A stretch of 64,000 nucleotides of DNA from an uncultured Muribaculaceae bacterium (GTDB lineage Bacteria > Bacteroidota > Bacteroidia > Bacteroidales > Muribaculaceae). The stretch lies in assembly GCA_910584525.1 (NCBI GenBank), contig CAJUAT010000003.1, positions 27,737 to 91,736 of the forward strand. Reading direction: 5' to 3'. Shown one piece after another: positions 43,810 to 51,290 of this stretch. Under the pieces are notes generated by a model, which made no database searches, was not told where the DNA came from, and saw only the letters and a program-made list of their open reading frames with translations. Both the position numbers and the translations under genes were made by a program. The stretch's first letter is position 1; every line of letters begins with the position of its first letter.

Positions 43810-44864
43810 CCTATTTCTATCAATGGCAGACATACGATATGGTCAAGCTCAAGATACGCCGCTCCCCATGCAAGACCTGAACCAAACCCGCTCATAATCA
43901 CCTTGGCCTTCTGATTGGGTAATATATCGTGCAGCTTGACAATCATGCTCAATGGTATTGACCCACTGCTTGTATTGCCATAATCTTTCAGACAGTATGG
44001 AACTTTCTCCTTGGGCACCTTTAGCTTTTTGCATATCTTGTCATCTATATATTTATTAGCCTGATGCAAAAGAAGATAGTCTATATCTTCTATTTCAAGA
44101 CCATAGCGTTCGCACATCGCCTTGATTGTTTTGGGAGGTTCGGAGATCGCGAATGAAAATACGCTCATGCCATCCATGATTGCATCTACATTGCGGCGAT
44201 AGGATCCTTCTTTCATCTCTTTCATTTCCAAATCACCTTCCTTGAAAGGACGGCGTGTTCCACCCACCGGCATTATTATAGCTTCGCCGTGACTCCCGTC
44301 AACTCCGGAATTAAAATAGATGTGAGGAGCATTTTCATCATATTCCAATGCAGTGGCTGAGCCATTGTCTCCCTGCAATGGCCATAGACCTTTGTCAAGT
44401 GGTGATATCTGAACCGAGGTTGTTTCGCCTACAAGAATAAGTCCTTTATTAATTTTGCCCATAGACATGAACGTGGATGCCGTGGCCAAAGCATACACAT
44501 ATCCTGCACAAGCCAAAGGAATGTCAAGACATAAGCATGTCTTTGACAGGCCTAATCTTTCTTGAAGCAGTATGGAGGTTGGGGGTGTCACGTAGTCGCG
44601 GGATAGTGACACATATATTAAACACCCAATCTCCTCTTTGTTCCACCCCAGTTTTCTGATTAGCTGTTCGGCTGCTTCATAACATAGGTCTGAACACGTC
44701 ATGCCTTCCGGTACATATCGTGTACGCTCTATGCCCGTAAGTCCTATCACTTTCTGTGCCTCTCCCTCCTTGAAAAAAGGAAGATCCTTGATTTCCTTGA
44801 CAAGCTTCGGCACAGTAACAGCCAAGCCGCTGACTCTTATATTGGGAATATCTAAAAATGCCAT
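43806..44864 (-). CDS. 3-oxoacyl-ACP synthase III-like protein (KAS III), copy 1
   Basis: 352-aa thiolase-fold condensing enzyme with an intact Cys-His-Asn triad: Cys119 in DIPLACAGYVYALA, His in LLLHQANKYID, Asn in YGNTSSGSIPLSM. It is longer than FabH (about 320) and belongs to the FabH-like group found in specialised clusters. It condenses an acyl-thioester with malonyl-ACP or transfers an acyl group. A second one lies at 45606-46676, about 40-45% alike by eye; two different condensing enzymes imply two steps or a heterodimer. Confidence 0.92.
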   Translation of the reverse strand: MAFLDIPNIRVSGLAVTVPKLVKEIKDLPFFKEGEAQKVIGLTGIERTRYVPEGMTCSDLCYEAAEQLIRKLGWNKEEIGCLIYVSLSRDYVTPPTSILLQERLGLSKTCLCLDIPLACAGYVYALATASTFMSMGKINKGLILVGETTSVQISPLDKGLWPLQGDNGSATALEYDENAPHIYFNSGVDGSHGEAIIMPVGGTRRPFKEGDLEMKEMKEGSYRRNVDAIMDGMSVFSFAISEPPKTIKAMCERYGLEIEDIDYLLLHQANKYIDDKICKKLKVPKEKVPYCLKDYGNTSSGSIPLSMIVKLHDILPNQKAKVIMSGFGSGLAWGAAYLELDHIVCLPLIEIG

Positions 44865-44869
44865 TATTT

Positions 44870-45622
44870 TTATATAGTGATTCCTCCGTCAATTACTATG
44901 TCGGTGCCGGTGATCCACTTGGCAGCATCCGACAGCAGATATATCACTGCCCATGCTATCTCTTCCGGATTGCCATAGCGTCCAAGCGGATATCTGGCCT
45001 CATCGGCTGCAAGCTGTTCATCTGTCAATGTCCCTGCCGCAGTCATGGATGTGCGTGTCATGCCTGGACACACGCAATTCACTCTTATCTTTTTGGGGGC
45101 AAGCTCCAGTGCGGCAAATTTCATCCATGATGACAAGGCGGCCTTGGATGCGCCATATACCCCGTTGCCTATGTCGAAACTGTAATTGCCTCCAATGGAA
45201 GATATGGCAACTACTGACGATTCTTTGCCCATTTTCTTCCCCTTGACAAGGAGCCGCAGCAGTTCAGCAGTGGCTAAAAAGTTTGTGGCGAATATTTCGT
45301 CGAATTTCTTTTTTGTGGCGAATTGTACAGGAATACTGTTTGCTATTCCCGCGCATAACACAACACCGTCGAGTGTCTCAATTCCTTTTACAAGGGATTT
45401 CATATGCTCCTCATCGGTGAGGTCTGCCACAATCATCGCGTGGCCTTCTCCTACAAGCTGGTCATAGGTAGCTTTGAGCCGTTCTTCATTACGCCCCGTG
45501 ACAATCACTGAGGCTTCAAGCTTCGAGCACTCTATGGCCGTGGCTTTGCCGATGCCCGACGATGCGCCGGTTACAAGGATTTTCTTCCCTTCAAGCGAAT
45601 AGGGGTTATAACATGTGTTCAT
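44870..45622 (-). CDS. Short-chain dehydrogenase/reductase (FabG-like)
   Basis: 250 aa. Cofactor loop LVTGASSGIGKATAIECSK, catalytic block AISSIGGNYSFDIGNGVYGASKAALSSW (Ser and Y-x-x-x-K), and VCPGMTRTSMTAAGTL. It ends with the usual ITGTDIVIDGGITI. Likely keto-reduction in the acyl pathway, partner to one of the KAS III enzymes: it overlaps the start side of KAS III copy 2 by 17 bp and precedes copy 1 by 5 bp. Confidence 0.93.
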   Translation of the reverse strand: MNTCYNPYSLEGKKILVTGASSGIGKATAIECSKLEASVIVTGRNEERLKATYDQLVGEGHAMIVADLTDEEHMKSLVKGIETLDGVVLCAGIANSIPVQFATKKKFDEIFATNFLATAELLRLLVKGKKMGKESSVVAISSIGGNYSFDIGNGVYGASKAALSSWMKFAALELAPKKIRVNCVCPGMTRTSMTAAGTLTDEQLAADEARYPLGRYGNPEEIAWAVIYLLSDAAKWITGTDIVIDGGITI

Positions 45623-46676
45623 CGCTATCTATTTCTACTAAGTTGGATACTACAAGGTTATGGGTTCCGAAGGCGATTGTGCCCCATGAGAGTCCAACCC
45701 CGAAACCGCAGCAGATGAATTTCAAGTCCTTGTCTTTTGCTTCATTCTGAAGCTGCGTCACTATGGTCAACGGGATGGATGCTGATGATGTATTGCCATA
45801 TTGCGACATGCACTCGGGAACTTTCTCCTTAGGAAGTTTCAGCTTCTTCTCTATCATCTGATTCATCTTCATATTCGCCTGATGGAAGATGAAATAGTCA
45901 GCGTCAAGGTAGTTGAAGCCATAGTGCTCACCAAGTTTTTTTATGGATTTAGGGGCGGTAGTTATGCCGAATGAGAACACATCCATGCCGTTCATCCGGG
46001 TGGTCAAAGCATTGTATAGCTTCCCGTCTATCTCTTCATCTATGAAGCTTTGTTCATTAAAAGGCATTCTACTGCCTCCTCCGGGTGTTATGATTGCCTC
46101 ATAGCCTGAACCGTCGGTGCCATAATGGCATTTAATACCATCGTTTCCCTCTTCATACTCCAAAGCGGTTACGGTGCCGGCAAATCCGAACAAAGGGTCG
46201 GACTTGGACTCGTCAATCATGTGTCCTCTCGCATCTCCGGCCATCAGCAAGGCTTTCTTTATATCGCCGTTCTGCAGCAACGATGCCACATTGCTCATGC
46301 CGTAGGTCCATCCGCTGCAGCCAAGCTGTATATCCTCGGCATAGCATTCCTTGCCGCATCCCAACTTGTCCTGCATTATGCAGGCCGTGGCCGGAAGTAT
46401 GAAGTCGAGGGTCTGTGACACTATGATGATGGCGTCAATCTCTTTGGCATCCCAGTTAAGGTCGGTGAGCAACTGCTTCGCCGCTGCAAAACACAAGTCG
46501 GAAGTGGTAAGTTCCGGATCGTAATGACGCTTCTCCACTCCTGTAACCTTTACAAAAGCGGCGTTGTCATAATCCTTGCTTATCTGATGCTCGTAAGTAA
46601 GGTTGTTGACAATTTTTTTCGGAACGCCGGCCGCCATTCCTGCGACCTTGACGTTCCGGAAATGAAAGAATGCCAT
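45606..46676 (-). CDS. 3-oxoacyl-ACP synthase III-like protein (KAS III), copy 2
   Basis: 356 aa. Triad intact: Cys120 in DIQLGCSGWTYGMSNVA, His in FIFHQANMKMNQMI, Asn in YGNTSSASIPLTI. It is paralogous to copy 1 in length and layout, and both start MAF and have the VPK region. It directly follows (3 bp) the first ACP gene, which probably supplies its substrate. Confidence 0.92.
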   Translation of the reverse strand: MAFFHFRNVKVAGMAAGVPKKIVNNLTYEHQISKDYDNAAFVKVTGVEKRHYDPELTTSDLCFAAAKQLLTDLNWDAKEIDAIIIVSQTLDFILPATACIMQDKLGCGKECYAEDIQLGCSGWTYGMSNVASLLQNGDIKKALLMAGDARGHMIDESKSDPLFGFAGTVTALEYEEGNDGIKCHYGTDGSGYEAIITPGGGSRMPFNEQSFIDEEIDGKLYNALTTRMNGMDVFSFGITTAPKSIKKLGEHYGFNYLDADYFIFHQANMKMNQMIEKKLKLPKEKVPECMSQYGNTSSASIPLTIVTQLQNEAKDKDLKFICCGFGVGLSWGTIAFGTHNLVVSNLVEIDSDEHML

Positions 46677-46679
46677 AGC

Positions 46680-46910
46680 TTATGCTTTGCTCTTCACGAT
46701 TTCATATACATCCTTAACCGTCGCGGAGTTGCGGATGTCGTCACCCTTAAGGGTTACCTCATACTCCTCGTCGGCCATGGCGATGATGCTCAGCGCTATC
46801 AGCGACGACCATTCATCGAGCGTCTTGAACTCTGTCTCGGCTGTGATTTCCGAAGGGTCGGTGTCGTCGAACTGCTCGGCGAACTTCTCTACAAAATCTG
46901 TAAGTTCCAT
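46680..46910 (-). CDS. Acyl carrier protein 1 of the cluster
   Basis: 76 aa, ACP fold: ELTDFVEKFAEQFDDTDPSEI, attachment region LDEWSSLIALSIIAMAD (Ser36 preceded by Ser instead of the usual Asp), and TVKDVYEIVKSK. The D-to-S change before the attachment serine is uncommon and may alter recognition by the phosphopantetheinyl transferase. It starts the acyl-chain part of the operon, downstream of the NeuD-like gene. Confidence 0.88.
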   Translation of the reverse strand: MELTDFVEKFAEQFDDTDPSEITAETEFKTLDEWSSLIALSIIAMADEEYEVTLKGDDIRNSATVKDVYEIVKSKA

Positions 46911-46930
46911 TTCTTTTTATATTTATGTTG

Positions 46931-47563
46931 TTAATTGATCTTTTTTGCGGGTACTCCAAAAACCGTGTCGCCAGGCTTGACATTGCGTATTACAATGCTT
47001 CCGGCTCCAAGTATGGCATTGTCGCCTATCTTTTTATGTGGCAATATGTTTACCCTGGGATGACATGTCACGTTATTTCCCATTTCAACGCCTCCTCCCA
47101 TAAAACTGTATGATCCTATGTGGCAGCAGTTGCCTACCTTGACATCGTGCCCCAAATCACAGAACACACCCACGGATACGTGCTTGCCAATCTCTATATC
47201 ACATGATATTACTGTCCATCCCGGTATTATGCATCCATTTCCAATTTTGGTATTGGAGCCGATTGAGGCGCCGGGACTGATAAGCGATATGAATTTGCCG
47301 CCTTTGCGCTCTACAATTTCTGTATAATGTTTTACCCATTTAGGGTCGCCGAGTGCGCAGATGAATACATCGTTTTCTGACGGCTCATACGCCTCTACAC
47401 TCGATATAATAGGAGGATATCCTGCAAAGCCGTCGAGTGCATCTGCCTTATCATCAAGAAAGCCTTTGCATTCCACATCGCCAAGCGAAACCTTGCATTC
47501 CTGAAAGAAGTTATATACTTCTCTTCCACACCCTCTCGCTCCAATGATATAAAGATTTCTCAT
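46931..47563 (-). CDS. NeuD/PglD-like sugar N- or O-acetyltransferase
   Basis: 210 aa. The N-terminal Rossmann-like part MRNLYIIGARGCGREVYNFF is followed by a left-handed beta helix with hexapeptides (IGSNTKIGNGCIIPGWTVIS, HVSVGVFCDLGHDVKVGNCC, containing the active-site His). In PglD and related enzymes the acceptor is a UDP-4-amino sugar made by an aminotransferase, and a DegT/DnrJ aminotransferase gene lies 2 bp upstream. The acyl donor may be acetyl-CoA or an ACP-bound chain from this cluster. Confidence 0.9.
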   Translation of the reverse strand: MRNLYIIGARGCGREVYNFFQECKVSLGDVECKGFLDDKADALDGFAGYPPIISSVEAYEPSENDVFICALGDPKWVKHYTEIVERKGGKFISLISPGASIGSNTKIGNGCIIPGWTVISCDIEIGKHVSVGVFCDLGHDVKVGNCCHIGSYSFMGGGVEMGNNVTCHPRVNILPHKKIGDNAILGAGSIVIRNVKPGDTVFGVPAKKIN

Positions 47564-47565
47564 TT

Positions 47566-48669
47566 TTACCTAACAATGCAGTTTATCACTCTTTCTACGT
47601 CGTCTTGGGTCAGGGCGTGGTGCATGGGGAGGCAGATCACGGTGGCGGCCATGCGGTGGGCGTGGGGGAGATTCTCCGGAACGGCCGACGGCAGCCCGCG
47701 GTAGGTGGAGAACTCTGTGATCAGCGGGTAGAAGTAACGGCGTCCCAGCACGCCGGCGTCGCGCATCCTGAAATAGAGCTCGTCGCGCGTCATGCCGTAT
47801 TTCTCCGCATCCACGAAGATGGGGAAGTAGCTGTAATTGTGGCGCACGCCGGGCATGTCGTCGAAAAAGGTGATGCCTTCTGTGTCGCGCAACGCTTCCC
47901 GGTATGCCACGGCAACTTTCCGGCGCGCCGCTATGGCGGCGTCTACCTGCAGCAGGTTCAACAGACCGTAGGCCGACCGCATCTCGTCCATCTTCGAGTT
48001 GATGCCGGGGGCCACTACCTCTGTCTCGCCGGCAAAGCCGAAATTCTTCAGATAGTCGATGCGCTGCTTGGTCTTGGCGTCGTGCATGACCATGGCGCCT
48101 CCTTCAATGGTGTTGTAGACTTTCGTGGCGTGGAACGACAACGTCGACATGTCGCCGGCATTGAGTATGCTTTTGCCGTCAACTTCCACTCCGAAGGCGT
48201 GGGCGGCGTCGTAGATCACACGCAGTCCGTATTTGTCGGCGATGGCCTGTATGCGTTCCGTGTCGCAGGGCTTGCCGTAGACGTGCACGGGCATGATGGC
48301 CGTGGTCTTGGGAGTGATGGCTGCCTCTATGCAGTCGGGGTCGATGCCCCCCGTGGCCGGGTCGATGTCGACAAACACCGGCTTGATGCCGTTCCACCAT
48401 AAGGCATGCGTCGTGGCCACGAAACTATAGGGCGTGGTAATCACCTCGCCGGTGATGCGCAGGGCCTGCAACGCCGTGATCAGCGGCAACGTGCCGTTGG
48501 TGAACAGGCTGACATACGGCACCTTCAGATACTCGGCAAGCGCCTCTTCGAGTCGCTGGTGGAAACTGCCGTTATTGGTGATCCACTTGCTGTCCCATAT
48601 CTCGCGGAGCAGACCTTGGAATTCCTCCAGGTCGGGCAGCAATGGCGATGTGACGGTAATGGTATCCAT
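47566..48669 (-). CDS. DegT/DnrJ/EryC1/StrS-family sugar aminotransferase
   Basis: 367-aa PLP enzyme. The Schiff-base lysine is Lys183 in LSFHATKVYNTIEGGAMV; the cofactor region DAAHAFGVEVDGKSI and N-terminal SLFTNGTLPLITAL are typical. It makes an amino sugar from a nucleotide-linked keto-sugar, probably at C4 (PglE/VioA-like). The neighbouring acetyltransferase then acylates the amine. The required nucleotide-sugar dehydratase is not in the window. First biosynthetic gene after upxY. Confidence 0.93.
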   Translation of the reverse strand: MDTITVTSPLLPDLEEFQGLLREIWDSKWITNNGSFHQRLEEALAEYLKVPYVSLFTNGTLPLITALQALRITGEVITTPYSFVATTHALWWNGIKPVFVDIDPATGGIDPDCIEAAITPKTTAIMPVHVYGKPCDTERIQAIADKYGLRVIYDAAHAFGVEVDGKSILNAGDMSTLSFHATKVYNTIEGGAMVMHDAKTKQRIDYLKNFGFAGETEVVAPGINSKMDEMRSAYGLLNLLQVDAAIAARRKVAVAYREALRDTEGITFFDDMPGVRHNYSYFPIFVDAEKYGMTRDELYFRMRDAGVLGRRYFYPLITEFSTYRGLPSAVPENLPHAHRMAATVICLPMHHALTQDDVERVINCIVR

Positions 48670-48710
48670 ATTCTTATTTTCCGTAAGTGCGCAGGAGAGC
48701 TCTCACTAAT

Positions 48711-49235
48711 CTACAGGAATTCGATGAAGGAGGGGTGGAGTTCGTACTCCACGGCCAGCAAGCCGGGGAGGCGCACCAGTATCTTCTTCTTCCTGCCGCC
48801 GCGGATGCTCAGCAGCTCTGCCTCGTATCCGTTGAGGATGTCGTCGCTGATGATGCGTATCCTCTTGCCGAAATGCAACGTGCCCAATTCTTCGGGCAGG
48901 TAATAACGCGGCTCTTTGCTCTGCTGCGAGGCGGCGATGAACCGGTCCATCTCGGCGGTGTCAATGGTCAGAGGGTCGCGGTAGGGACGTCCCTTTACGT
49001 AACGGTATTGTAGGGTAGGGGTCTCGGCGATGTACGGGTCGAGTTGCTCGCGTGTTCCGCGCACGAAGAGAAGGTCGTGGAGCACGGGCTGCTGCCGCTT
49101 CACCTTGCGCCCCTGACAGGTGACCACCGTCCACCGCATGGGAGTGAACACCTCCAGACCTGCCTCGCGCAGCAGCTCATAGCCGGGACGCTTGGCGTTG
49201 GGACGTGTAAGGTCGCGCAGACAATACCAGTGCAT
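48711..49235 (-). CDS. UpxY-family transcription antiterminator
   Basis: 174-aa NusG-like protein. The N-terminal NGN domain begins MHWYCLRDLTRPNAKRPGYELL and contains LHDLLFVRGTREQLDPY; the C-terminal KOW-like part is LHFGKRIRIISDDILNGYEAELLSIRGGRKKKILVRLPG. In Bacteroides, UpxY proteins bind the 5' leader of their own capsule operon and let RNA polymerase read through. No UpxZ gene follows. It lies 41 bp upstream of the aminotransferase and about 150 nt downstream of the promoter at 49392-49422, so it heads the operon as expected. Confidence 0.92.
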   Translation of the reverse strand: MHWYCLRDLTRPNAKRPGYELLREAGLEVFTPMRWTVVTCQGRKVKRQQPVLHDLLFVRGTREQLDPYIAETPTLQYRYVKGRPYRDPLTIDTAEMDRFIAASQQSKEPRYYLPEELGTLHFGKRIRIISDDILNGYEAELLSIRGGRKKKILVRLPGLLAVEYELHPSFIEFL

Positions 49236-49246
49236 AGCTTCTATTC

Positions 49247-49281
49247 CTGCCTGACTGTGTAATTATTTGACATTCAGGCAG
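49247..49281 (-). promoter_or_regulatory. Inverted repeat in the leader upstream of upxY
   Basis: CTGCCTGA (49247-49254) and TCAGGCAG (49274-49281) can form an 8-bp stem in the RNA leader, 12 bp before the upxY start. It is a candidate target for antitermination or translation control. Confidence 0.5.
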
Positions 49282-49391
49282 TTATGGCTACAGGACCAAT
49301 GAGTTGACCTATATTCGGGGTTTGCCGTCGTTCTCAATGTGGTGAAGATGTCGGCAAATCAGCAATCGGCATCCGATGCTGAAACAGCTTG

Positions 49392-49422
49392 CAAAATTAC
49401 TATTTTTCGCCCAAAACAGCAA
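49392..49422 (-). promoter_or_regulatory. Promoter of the upxY polysaccharide operon
   Basis: Minus-strand TTG (49420-49422), 20 nt, then TAATTTTG (49392-49399): a full match to the Bacteroides -33/-7 consensus. It gives a leader of about 150 nt before upxY. No inverted repeats flank it, so it is not obviously an invertible promoter. Confidence 0.65.
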
Positions 49423-49466
49423 GTCTTTTCCCTGAAACATCTCTTTGTTTTGGCCTTCTATGATTA

Positions 49467-49708
49467 TCCGACGAGGAAGACCTGGAGCTGATGGCCCAGG
49501 ACTTCGAGGGATTCCCCGCCATTGGTACAACGAGGGCTTCATGTCGGAGGACGACTTCGACAATATCATCGAATATTCGGAGTTGTGCGACAAGTACAGC
49601 CGGGTGGCCGTCGATGATTATGATGATTATATGGAGTTCCACGACGAACTCGACGACTTCGAGGAAGCCTGCTGCAGCGAGTGGGACAGCGAGGAAGACT
49701 TCGCCAGT
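49467..49708 (+). pseudogene. ArdA antirestriction pseudogene, internal fragment with frameshift
   Basis: DNA from GACGAGGAAGACCTGGAGCT onward matches the middle of the intact ardA at 57958-58614 (codons for EEDPELMAQDYEGFPRQWYNEGFMSEDDFDN to EWDSEEDFA). One base is missing at about 49511 (GATTCCCCGCC against GATTCCCCCGGC), which breaks the frame. The first ~100 and last ~45 codons are absent. After codon EDFA the sequence switches abruptly to an unrelated frame (next entry). It probably marks an earlier insertion of a related element at this site. Confidence 0.8.
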
Positions 49709-49918
49709 TCCATCCGGCAAGTCCGAAATGCTTGCGCTCACGGTCTGCTTTTGTATGATTTACGCCTTCCTCAGGCAATTCGCCGAGATCCTGCGGCGTA
49801 CAATTCGGCGGAACGCAACAACATAATCGGAGCCATCCGTGTTATAAGGGGTCAAGCCGAATTCACGGGGCATTTGTTAAAACAGGGAGAATCGAGTGTT
49901 AAAAATTCAAGCATATAG
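49709..49918 (+). pseudogene. C-terminal fragment resembling Abi_2 (abortive infection) family
   Basis: In frame with the second part of the ArdA remnant, 70 codons read SSIRQVRNACAHGLLLYDLR onward, ending LLKQGESSVKNSSI. The R-N-x-C-A-H-G pattern followed by L-h-D is the late motif of Abi_2/AbiD-like proteins. The N-terminal two thirds are missing. The joined ArdA-Abi frame is open for about 135 codons from 49515 but has no clear own start. Confidence 0.5.
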
Positions 49919-50120
49919 TTTGACGAGGCGCAAGATGAAGAAATCACGGTCTCGTACTCCCCGCATCTGCGAACGGAATATTTTGACTTTGGAATTGAAA
50001 GCTTCAGCAGTAGACAACACGCGGACAACACCCCCTCTGAAACGGTGTCGATTTTGGACAACAATCCCGTTCATTAGTACTCAATCCGATGTTCATATGC
50101 GCATACCGTCTAAAAATACC

Positions 50121-50160
50121 TTAGGCGACAAGCCTCTATTGCAGAGGGCTTATCGCCTAA
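50121..50160. terminator. Strong hairpin at the left edge of the phage-like element
   Basis: TTAGGCGACAAGCCTCT pairs with AGAGGGCTTATCGCCTAA, with one mismatch and one bulge and a 5-nt loop. There is no T run. It may be a terminator for transcripts entering from either side or a structured end of the element. Confidence 0.6.
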
Positions 50161-50170
50161 GTAACTTATA

Positions 50171-50488
50171 ATAAGGGGCAATCTCCTATCCTTCCACAGC
50201 CTGCTGCGCCTCTGCCATTCTCTCCATCCCTTCAATAACTTACACGCGAGGTGTAAGCCATGTGTAAGCGGGATTTTTGGGAGGTTTTGGCGCCGTTCTG
50301 AGGTTAGTCCTCAATCGCGGCTTGGGCCACTGCCATTTTAACCCTTATCTCAGGCACTTACAACCGTAGTGTAAGCGGTGAGTAAGCGAGTCGAAGATTA
50401 AGCCTTCGCTATTATTATAGATGCGTTGACGCGAGATTCCGGTTTTCACTTGGTTTCTTCCTGTTCTTACATCTCATAGTCCTTACTT
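50171..50488. promoter_or_regulatory. Gene-free stretch with two clusters of CTTACAC/GTGTAAG sites
   Basis: No convincing gene. Cluster one has sites at 50239 (CTTACAC, inverted), 50251 and 50262 (GTGTAAG); cluster two has CTTACA at 50357, GTGTAAG at 50369 and GTAAG at 50382. Sites within each cluster are 11-13 bp apart, about one helical turn, and the clusters are 118 bp apart. This layout suits protein-binding sites such as integrase arm sites or replication iterons. Confidence 0.5.
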
Positions 50489-50944
50489 TTATTTGTTTCT
50501 TATCAAGTTAATTATCTCGTCCTTGTCGCGCAGATTGGATTTCAACTGCTCGACATTATCTTTAAGTCCGGCTATCTGATCGCGCAGGTCTGTAACAGTA
50601 CCTTGCTTTTCCTCCAACTTGACCTTTAGCACTTCAAGTTGTGAGAGGATAGCGGCCTCTCCGATGTTGTTTTGTGCATCACCGTCGCCGAGTGCCACTG
50701 CCGCCAAGTATGCGTTGACGTTAGTGGGGAACGTGCAGAATAAAGCGAAGAAATTGAAGTCAAGAGCACGACACACCTTAATGAGCCTCTTTGTTTCCAT
50801 CGTCTCTCTCTCAAAGATACGATTGACGTGTTGCTGAGGAACACCAATGCGGCGACCAAACTCTGTTTTGGTCATATCAAGTTCATCAAGTCGCTTCTTG
50901 ATGGCCTTGCCAATATGCACTTCTTTTAGTTCAACATTAAACAT
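50489..50944 (-). CDS. HTH-type phage repressor candidate with coiled-coil C-terminus
   Basis: 151 aa. N-terminal XRE-like helix-turn-helix: IGKAIKKRLDELDMTKTEFGRRIGVPQQHVNRIFERETMETKRL (residues 11-55). The C-terminal 50 residues (SQLEVLKVKLEEKQGTVTDLRDQIAGLKDNVEQLKSNL) form a coiled coil for dimerisation. It is transcribed divergently from the early genes, with a 143-bp operator region between, so it is the likely lysogeny repressor. No RecA-cleavage peptidase domain is seen. Confidence 0.85.
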   Translation of the reverse strand: MFNVELKEVHIGKAIKKRLDELDMTKTEFGRRIGVPQQHVNRIFERETMETKRLIKVCRALDFNFFALFCTFPTNVNAYLAAVALGDGDAQNNIGEAAILSQLEVLKVKLEEKQGTVTDLRDQIAGLKDNVEQLKSNLRDKDEIINLIRNK

Positions 50945-50963
50945 TAAACAGTGATTTTTTCTT

Positions 50964-51083
50964 AAATCGGCACACCAATTATTGTTTGTATAAACTTTAA
51001 TTGGTTAATTTGCGTTTCAAAGTTACTGATATACTGATTGCAAAGTTAATCATTAATCCTCAATTAAACAAATAAATCGGCAC
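50964..51083. promoter_or_regulatory. Divergent switch region: repressor promoter, direct repeats and dyad
   Basis: Minus-strand promoter for the repressor: TTTG (51069-51072), 20 nt, TAACTTTG (51041-51048), a perfect match. Two direct copies of AAATCGGCAC lie at 50964-50973 and 51074-51083, next to the two start codons. A dyad CCAATTA (50975-50981) / TAATTGG (50998-51004) lies between. These are the likely operators for the early/late switch. A rightward promoter is less clear. Confidence 0.65.
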
Positions 51084-51087
51084 TAAA

Positions 51088-51279
51088 ATGAATGATTCAA
51101 AGCAAAAAATTCGTCCAGCCCTCATGGGACTCAACATTGGGCAAGCCGTGGAGTTCCCCATTTCTCGGCTAAAGAGTGTGCGCACACAAGCCTCGGAGCT
51201 TGGTGCTATCTATGACCGTCAGTTCACAACCAAGATGGATCGAGAAAGAAGAATCGTCGAGGTTAAGAGAATGTCTTAA
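51088..51279 (+). CDS. Small early phage protein, 63 aa
   Basis: First gene rightward from the switch. MNDSKQKIRPALMGLNIGQAVEFPISRLKSVRTQASELGAIYDRQF: a basic protein with a core resembling small DNA-binding or Cro-like early proteins of Bacteroidetes elements, ending KMDRERRIVEVKRMS. The operator copy AAATCGGCAC ends 4 bp before its ATG. Function unknown. Confidence 0.7.
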   Translation: MNDSKQKIRPALMGLNIGQAVEFPISRLKSVRTQASELGAIYDRQFTTKMDRERRIVEVKRMS

Positions 51280-51290
51280 TACACTCGGCT

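Noticed and set aside
47605..48402. 265-codon plus-strand frame
   Set aside because: Antisense shadow of the PLP aminotransferase gene, whose active-site lysine region is intact.
49236..49470. Invertible promoter of the Bacteroides capsule type
   Set aside because: The only inverted repeat found (49247-49281) lies between promoter and gene and does not flank the promoter.
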